Positions 58,261 to 64,000 of a DNA stretch of 64,000 bases are shown piece after piece. A program made the translations under genes and the position numbers. The notes below the pieces were generated by a model. That model saw nothing but the letters and a program-made list of their open reading frames with translations, ran no database searches and was not told where the DNA came from. Each line of letters begins with the position of its first letter. Positions within the stretch are counted from its first letter, which is position 1. Source of the stretch: Rostrohypoxylon terebratum (Eukaryota; Ascomycota; Sordariomycetes; Xylariales; Hypoxylaceae); assembly GCA_022497145.1 (NCBI GenBank), contig MU385874.1, positions 186,001-250,000 on the forward strand. The letters run 5' to 3'.

Positions 58261-59262
58261 TACAAGCTGATTCTGGCCATTGATCTCCCCAAACCGGATA
58301 ACCTAACTTGGCCCTGGAGTTCAACTCCACTGATAATAAAATTAAATGAAGGGAAAATCTTCTGTAGATATAGGAATTAGCAGAGAAGGGATTGTCATGA
58401 TGTTGACAGGCCAGAGTACCGTTTGCTCGATGTACCCAGTACTAACCTAGGTCCTAGGTCCTAAATAACAATAAGGTGTTGAGGTGAAAGCTGGTTAGGG
58501 CTACCTAGTAGGTAGTGGGGATTGAGGATACCTACTAGTACTAGTAGGGGTTGAGTTGCGGCGCAAAGGTGGGGCAACCGGAGTACCGGTATTTCACGTG
58601 ATACCCCTAATCCTCAACCGCAGCTTAACTAACTAATACGTAATTAGCCCGGCTCGTAAATAAGTGTCATTGGAACGGCTCTATAGTTACATATATATAA
58701 TAGCTGGTATATCTTATGAGTGATAGTAGTTTGGGCTTTTAAATATCATAACTAATTCTGCAATTGGTTCATAGCATTGAATCATGCATGCTGTCAAAGA
58801 CACCTGCAACGGATCTTTGAACAGATCCTCTAATCACATCTCAAATGTTGGTTGAATAGAAAAATAGGAAATTCTACCTTACTAGTAATCGTAAATTAGG
58901 TATGTTCGAAAGCCGTAAAAGTCTTGTCCACCATCTCATGGTAATCACGCTCGAGAATTTTACATAAATATGTCTAGGTATATATCTCAGTCCTAATATA
59001 ATCCCATTATAATATTCATAGCTGTATTTATAATCTATTCAAAATCTATCAGATTCAATAAAGGTAGGTGTTGTGCATGAAGACATCATTATTTGGGCTT
59101 CAAGTTCGGATCAAATACCTAAGGCCTAAAGCGGAGGTACTATCCGCTGGGACTATGTGACTACCTAAACAGGCGCTAACGCAAAGTTATACCGGGAAAA
59201 CCACATAGCTTATCACCCTTACATATAGAAATAACGAGCCAGTCTCTCAACAGTAGGAAAAA
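58261..59262. other. AT-rich intergenic region
   Basis: No gene seen. CCTAGGTCCTAGGTCCTA palindrome at 58447-58464, then long AT-rich stretches (58690-59060). Confidence 0.5.
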
Positions 59263-59364
59263 GGCCGGGTTGGATACGGCGAGGTGTCTTGGCTCATTTG
59301 GGTAGATGAGGTTTTTGGGTTATTGGATATCCCTCGCTTGGAGGTTCGATTCCTCCTCTGGCTA
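59263..59364 (+). pseudogene. tRNA-like Pol III unit, probably a degenerate tRNA or tRNA-derived element
   Basis: There is an intact T-arm (GGAGG stem, TTCGATT loop, CCTCC stem; 59340-59356) with a perfect B-box GGTTCGATTCC. The seven bases after it (TCTGGCT, then A) can pair with GGCCGGG at 59263-59269 using three G-T wobbles. An A-box-like TGGCTCATTTGG lies at 59290. A T-rich Pol III-type terminator follows from about 59380. I could not fold a convincing D-arm and anticodon arm, so no isotype is assigned. It may be a decayed type II tRNA, a tRNA-derived SINE head or an organelle tRNA copy. Confidence 0.3.
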
Positions 59365-59633
59365 GTTCATGTTTCAATTCTTTTTTATTTTCTTTTTTGA
59401 CTCAATGATCACATCCATTGTCACTACCAAGTAGGCAGGTACTCTCTGTATGTCAACTTGAAGCATTAGTCATCTCGACATCTGTATTATATTTTTCTAC
59501 ATCATTTTCACACCACTTTCACACCACCTTCATCATCGTCCATTCATTTACAAATCCACGATCCCTTTAGTGCTTCTCTCGCCATTTCAACCTTCAAAAA
59601 TTTCCTCCCCAAACACCAATTTAGTTTCACGTT

Positions 59634-60134
59634 TTACTGCATCACACACGATTTCAATTCATCACGATGTCTCCCAACTAGGTCATCAAGTTTAAGACGT
59701 TCTTCAAGAACAAGCATACTCAGGTTCATTTTTATCCATTCTTGAATCTTTTCCACGAATTGCCCATGTTCTATTTTGCTGGGGTTGTTCCCCCTTTTCT
59801 TTCTTCTTCCTCCGAGACTCTCCCGCTTCCTCGTCTTTCCCGCGTTTCTGGATTCATAATCTTGGGATGTGACGAATGCGGCTATCTGTGACGACACAGC
59901 TTTTGGCCCGACCGTAACGGGTTGCGGGGGCGAGCGACTGCGACTTATGAGGGTGGTTCTACAACCAGGGGCGCCGACGCGGTGCTGAGCCACATTGCAC
60001 CCAGTCTCAGCGGTGGTCTATACTACATGGTCGGCGCGAGAAATTTTCTGGACAACGCGGACACGTGGACGGAAAGACCCTCCGGCTAAGGAAGTGTGAA
60101 AATCCTGCGCCGAGGGCGGCTGTTGGTACTGCAT
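59634..60134 (-). CDS. doubtful small gene, two exons
   Basis: Not recognised. Possible exons 60027-60134 (from ATG at 60134, MQYQQPPSAQDFHTS) and 59634-59984 join in frame to about 152 residues over a 42-nt intron, short for fungi. The upstream frame stays open to about 60190 without another ATG. Exon 2 is basic in its middle (RKRESLGGRRKKRG) and ends in an amphipathic helix (IEHGQFVEKIQEWIKMNLSM). No membrane segment. The unspliced ORF has only a GTG start, so the model depends on the intron being real. Confidence 0.3.
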
Positions 60135-60269
60135 GGATAATGGGGGCACGTCGAAGTCGACAACCAAGCCCGGGTCATGGTGAATCTAGTATGGTGAACG
60201 AGAGCGGTGGTGGGTACGGCGGCGTTAATTTAGAGGAGGGAAGTTAGGGAGAAGAAGAAGGGAGAGGAG

Positions 60270-60328
60270 AAAAGGGGAAAGGGGAAAGGGGAAAGGGGAA
60301 AGGGGAAGGGGAAAAGGAAAAGGAGGGA
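60270..60328. repeat. purine-rich (GGGGAAA)n tract
   Basis: Plus-strand purine run with six or so GGGGAAA units, flanked by GAAGAAGAAG. Could form triplex or slip during replication; no coding role. Confidence 0.8.
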
Positions 60329-61610
60329 TACCTACCATAGGCATGGGGACTATGCTTATAGTATCAATCTTCGTACGAGGACAATCCCACCCCGAACTAG
60401 ATGATTAGTATGAGTAACTCCTGAAGAAACTACCTAGTAGAGCGTACCATGGCAAGTTCTGCTGTCCAGCGAGAATTCACCGAGAAACTATACCTACCTA
60501 GTACCATCTACATGTATGAATTAGAAACTGTGAGGGAACTTCGAAAACCCTCCAATCTCTATTTCTTCAATTGTTTTTGTAGTGCGGCGCGGCGTCCTGT
60601 GCGCCCTTGATGGGTAGGAAACTTCGTCTTCTTATCTCCTCTAGTGCGAGAAGGTGAAGCTCAAGAGGTAGAGTCTAGATTGCTCTAGCCTAGTATTTAA
60701 ATAAGAGATTCCACTGCCTAGACACAATCGTAACTTCCAGGGTTGTTTCGAAGATAGGTAGCGACTGTTTGGAAAGTCCATTTCCAGCAAGTGATGACGT
60801 TCTTTGACTCCGATTCTGATTTCGAATTGTGCTTCGCCGTCATTGAATCCTTGGACCTGTTGGAAGTCGGTATTTTCCAGGAGCAAATCAGAGAGCCATT
60901 ATTTCTCTAGTAGACGATTAGAGCGAAATGATTGCAAGCGCATCTCAAGAATATCATGATTCCACTTCCTTTTTTGGAGCTATACACTGACAGACCCTTC
61001 TCCATAGATATAGATAGACTGTAAAGAGAGGTAGGAGTCGACTCAAATATGGTCAGAAGGAACTCTAACAGGATTGTGATGTCGGACGTATTTATTGACA
61101 CCCAATATCCTCTCTGGTTCATGTTCTCTTCCCATCATTCTCACAGCTTTCATACCCACCGCCCCCTCGGCCTCTTGTTCTCCAATGTGTCTGCACACGA
61201 AATTATTTGCTTATTCCATCTGCATTGATGTCATCTTGATATTCTCTTCCTCGCTTGCTTACACACCGGATCAAGAGCTCTTCTTTGCTGTCCTTGTGGC
61301 CATGCTGGATCCATGGTAGTGTAGCGAGTACACCATCTGCCCTTCATTAGCTGACAAAATCCAAAGCCTTTGGCACCGGCCACCACAAGCTCTTGAGACA
61401 CTTGTCTTCGAGCAGAGCTACCCACGCATGTCTAAACTTCGACTTTCAACTCGGTTCTTCGAGTTAACTCCCTTATCCCTGCACACTTGTACCGCTCTTT
61501 TCATTGGTTCGCCTCAGTCATACCGATATGGCACGTTCCCCTACAAGGAATGCGGGTTGAACGTCACTAAAGCCCCTATCGGTAACTCATCATCGGCAAT
61601 ATATTCTGTG
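60329..61610. other. gene-free region
   Basis: No supported gene. Small ORFs on both strands (for example 60641-60886, 61095-61319, 61428-61655) have no family match. Pyrimidine-rich pieces near 61130-61260. Confidence 0.45.
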
Positions 61611-62035
61611 GTAACTTGTGAGAAGCTTAGCTTCTATGATAGGCCCCCCAATTGAAAGGCAGGTTGCCCACCAGCGTAATTCCAATGATTTTTCACATTT
61701 GTGGTAACTCAGAGAAGCCTAGCTTCGATGACGATACCACAATTTATGAGGTCCCTGCTTAGCTTAGCTAACTATTTCCTGCTTTTCTAGTTCGATGCTT
61801 GGTGGCCTCAGTTATAGGCATATCCCGGGTGCTGCAGCTGTCTCTGTTGAGGTAAGAGGCTCCCGTGCCCGGTACATCACTGGCCTGTGTTAGCTAACCT
61901 CTCTTTGTATCGCAGTGTAAGAAGCTTAGCTTCTACGATAGCCCCCCTCTTTTCAAAGGCAGGTTGCTCCCCAGCGTAATTCCAATGATTTTTCCCTTCT
62001 GTGGTAACTCGGAGAAGCTTAGCTTCAGTGATGAT
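61611..62035. repeat. direct duplication (about 120 bp, period 300) carrying a hairpin motif
   Basis: 61611-61735 and 61911-62035 are diverged copies at an offset of 299-300 bp, sharing AGGTTGC(C/T)C(A/C)CCAGCGTAAT and then AATTCCAATGATTTTTC. Each copy carries, at both ends, the motif GAGAAGC(T/C)TAGCTTC(N)(A/G)TGA(C/T)GAT, so it occurs at about 61619, 61712, 61919 and 62012. GAAGCTTAGCTTC is a near-perfect palindrome. Three of the motifs follow GTGGTAACT. Confidence 0.75.
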
Positions 62036-62833
62036 GGGGAAAAGAAAGAAAAGAAAAAGTCGGAGCATTGACCAAGAAATGCATTGAAATATGGGAGAGC
62101 CAGGACTAATGTTGAAAAGTTTATTGGAAGGATGGTAGAAAAAGTTTTTGAATAAGGTTGGAAAAGCTCTATGGCTATGTATAGTTCCACGGGGGGCTGT
62201 GCACCTGTGATAGACGTGTTGCGCACCTCAACCCAAAGAACTATGTACCTATGTAGGACCTAGGTAGTCAGCTAGTGAACTTAACCTTGGAAGCCTTAAG
62301 CTTACCCTACTACAATGAGTCAGCAGATACCTCCCCAGATACCTCCCCAGATACCTCCCCAGATACCTCCCCAGATACCTCCCCAGATACCTCCCCAGAT
62401 ACCCTCCTGCCGCATGTTCGATATTTCGCACCTTCAATGGATGTGACTTCCTTTCTTCTTATACGCCAGGCCTTCTCGTCGTCCCTGCCATCATTTCACT
62501 CACCCCTCTTCAGCCAGAACCCACATTCCCTTATTTATCACTGAAGAAAGCTTCCAAGATTGTGTTTCCTTTCACCGTTTTCTATCACCATCTCCTACCA
62601 CCTATTGTTGTTGCTCCGTACCCATTATACACACTTTACTTCTCAAATCCTCAAATGCTACGACATTTCCATGCGAAAAGACAAAATCACCCCTAATCAC
62701 CGACTGCATTGTTTGTTCCCCTTTTCTTAGATACATCAGGCTATTGCTTTTATTTCACAGCAATATTCTTTCTGGCAGAGTACATCAGGTGTAGAGTTAC
62801 CTCCACAAAGACGACTAGGAGAAGAACGCGGCC
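62036..62833. other. gene-free region upstream of the small basic protein
   Basis: No supported gene. Includes a CCTAGGT palindrome at 62250 and the 12-mer array listed separately. The stretch 62420-62830 is pyrimidine-rich and probably holds the promoter and leader of the gene at 62834. Confidence 0.45.
62324..62401. repeat. 12-mer tandem repeat (AGATACCTCCCC)n
   Basis: About 6.5 perfect copies. In the minus frame it reads GRYL repeated; in the plus frame TSPD repeated, with no sign that either is a gene. Confidence 0.9.
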
Positions 62834-63187
62834 ATGTCCAAGCCCGACAAGTACAAGAGCCCTGCCGAGAAGGGTGCCAAGGTCCCTAACGAGGATATGC
62901 GCGGCGCTTATAGCCCTTATACAATCCCTTACAACAGCAAGGGTGCCCAGCGCAGCGACAACGGCGAGTGGATTCAGTCGCGCACTCTGCTGATGCCCTT
63001 TACTCCCTTCCACAGTCCCTCCCACACCGTCCCTCCTTTGTACGTCGACAAGAAAGCTGATGAGGCTGTCAACACTCAGGGGGGGTCCAAGAGCGGCGGT
63101 GGACAGGAGCCTGGTAAGCAACCCGAGCGCTTCCACAAGATGTACCCAGGCGTTTACACTCGACAAGGTCCCAACAAAAAGAAGTGA
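62834..63187 (+). CDS. small basic hydrophilic protein, unknown, codon-biased
   Basis: Not recognised. 117 residues, ATG in a strong context (GCGGCCATGTCC). Codons are strongly biased to C-ending and AAG forms (AAG, CCC, TAC, GAG, GGT/GCC), unlike the surrounding DNA, which supports a real, well-expressed gene. The sequence is Lys/Pro/Gly-rich, without signal peptide or membrane helix: MSKPDKYKSPAEKGAKVPNE, then EWIQSRTLLMPFTPFHSPSH, a Gly/Ser-rich low-complexity part (GGSKSGGGQEPG), and a basic C-terminus MYPGVYTRQGPNKKK. The aromatic/Pro motifs could be short interaction segments. The leader is pyrimidine-rich. Convergent with the chitinase gene. Confidence 0.65.
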   Translation: MSKPDKYKSPAEKGAKVPNEDMRGAYSPYTIPYNSKGAQRSDNGEWIQSRTLLMPFTPFHSPSHTVPPLYVDKKADEAVNTQGGSKSGGGQEPGKQPERFHKMYPGVYTRQGPNKKK

Positions 63188-63719
63188 ATCAGCAAACAGG
63201 TATGCGTTCCTATTTTCGAAATCGTTAGGAGTTGGGGTAGGATCACACAAGTAGGTCATTGAACCTGAACGGAAAATGGGTGAGGACATTACCAAGGTTG
63301 TACAAATAGTTTGCCTTCCTCTTTACTCTTTGCCCTTTCCTAGTTGTTCAGTCACCGACATCATTTCGGTAGGCATTCAGGGACAATGAACACGATGAAT
63401 GACTTCCTCTAATTTCTGGGCGGGTTCGCTTGAAGTGATAGATACAATGCCTCCGTGAACCACTACCAAAGGATTTCTTAGGTTGTGATTATCTTCATCG
63501 AAGCGCTATACCTAGTTGCTATGACATAACATCCAACGAAGATGTCCCACCAGATACCTAACAAGGAGCTCTTGGGGTAGGCGATTATAACAAACAAGGG
63601 GGGGATTAACTTATATATCTAGGTGAGGATCCAATATCTTTCGATGACAGTTCTGGGGCGTTTGTACAAAAATCTGAAAAAAAACCACTTACAGCAGACT
63701 CTTCTTCACTCTTGATGTC
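63188..63719. other. convergent intergenic region
   Basis: Between the small basic protein and the chitinase 3' end. No gene seen; G-run at 63599 and A-tract at 63677. Confidence 0.5.
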
Positions 63720-64000
63720 CTAATTACGATTCAAACCGTCGTATCCTGCCTTTACCAAACTTTGCGGACCGTCCACGTCACCGACACCAGTCCAATAAAA
63801 TAACCCACCAAGCCCCATCTGCCTCACATAGTCCGCCTTGATCCCGACTGTCCTCGGCACATCGAAGCTTACGAACCCCTTTCCGCCCGGCGTGCCGTCG
63901 ACATAACTCGCAGCAGCGACATTCTCATCCACGATTGCGTCTCGAATCCACTCCGGTGGCAGCTCGTTATAATCCATCTCCGCCGCCCCGCTGAACGGCT
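63720..64000 (-). CDS. GH18 chitinase, C-terminal end (cut by window edge)
   Basis: Family 18 glycoside hydrolase, hydrolysing chitin in wall remodelling or nutrition. Only the last about 93 residues are in the window; the frame runs open to position 64000. The stretch starts at AAEMDYNELPPEWI and shows GKGFVSFDVPRTVGIKADY (substrate-groove strand with the common SFD) and MGLGGLFYWTGVGDVDG, the GH18 beta-8 strand with Trp lining the active site, before a short helix to the stop. The catalytic DXXDXDXE motif lies outside the window. No chitin-binding module is seen after the domain. An ATG at 63977 is internal, not the start. Confidence 0.88.
   Translation of the reverse strand, partial: PFSGAAEMDYNELPPEWIRDAIVDENVAAASYVDGTPGGKGFVSFDVPRTVGIKADYVRQMGLGGLFYWTGVGDVDGPQSLVKAGYDGLNRN

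Overview
The window looks like a chromosome arm of a filamentous ascomycete (Pezizomycotina, probably Sordariomycetes; I cannot name the species). The evidence is the gene content (fused two-domain fluoride exporter, Dal5-type transporters, Stealth-type transferase, GH18 chitinase), many short introns (about 50-150 nt) with GTRNGT donors and CTAAC/CTGAC-like branch sites, genes on both strands with no operon logic, and intergenic DNA full of short CCTAGG/TAGGTA-type repeats and homopolymer tracts.

Layout. 1-5.3 kb: 5' part of a uracil phosphoribosyltransferase (minus) facing away from a FEX/CrcB fluoride exporter (plus), then a membrane acyltransferase-3 protein (minus). 8.4-14 kb: a Stealth-family xylosyl/sugar-phosphotransferase (plus) converging on a GPI-anchored yapsin-like aspartic protease (minus). 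17.9-20.9 kb: a Nudix hydrolase and the five-exon cytochrome c oxidase subunit COX4. 20.9-28.85 kb: an 8 kb gene-free stretch whose distal 3 kb is pyrimidine-rich, leading into a 733-residue protein of unknown function. 33-44.7 kb: an AIG2/GGCT-fold protein, mitochondrial ribosomal protein bS6m, Dcn1 (cullin neddylation), sorting nexin Mvp1, and mitochondrial ribosomal protein uL15m. 44.9-45.2 kb: a foldback transposable element (MITE) with perfect 69-bp terminal inverted repeats between TA dinucleotides. 45.9-50.5 kb: two convergent MFS transporters of the allantoate-permease family with a small two-helix membrane ORF between them. 51.5-58.3 kb: LSM3, an Aep2/ATP13-like mitochondrial expression factor, the GPI-anchor de-N-acetylase (PIG-L/GPI12), a conserved fungal membrane protein, and an unknown single-pass coiled-coil protein. 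58.3-64 kb: a tRNA-like Pol III relic, a doubtful small gene, repeats, a small basic protein with highly biased codons, and the 3' end of a GH18 chitinase.

Most genes are housekeeping and functionally unrelated. Loose themes are mitochondrial expression and respiration (COX4, bS6m, uL15m, the PPR-like factor) and cell-surface/GPI/glycan biology (acyltransferase, Stealth protein, GPI-anchored protease, PIG-L, chitinase). I found no CRISPR array, no rRNA gene, no secondary-metabolite core enzyme and no convincing new multi-gene system. The best leads are the MITE, the splice/frame anomaly in the first transporter, the two-helix ORF between the transporters, the long pyrimidine-rich leader region, and the repeated hairpin motif near 61.6-62.0 kb. 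All exon joins below were worked out by eye from splice signals and reading-frame continuity.
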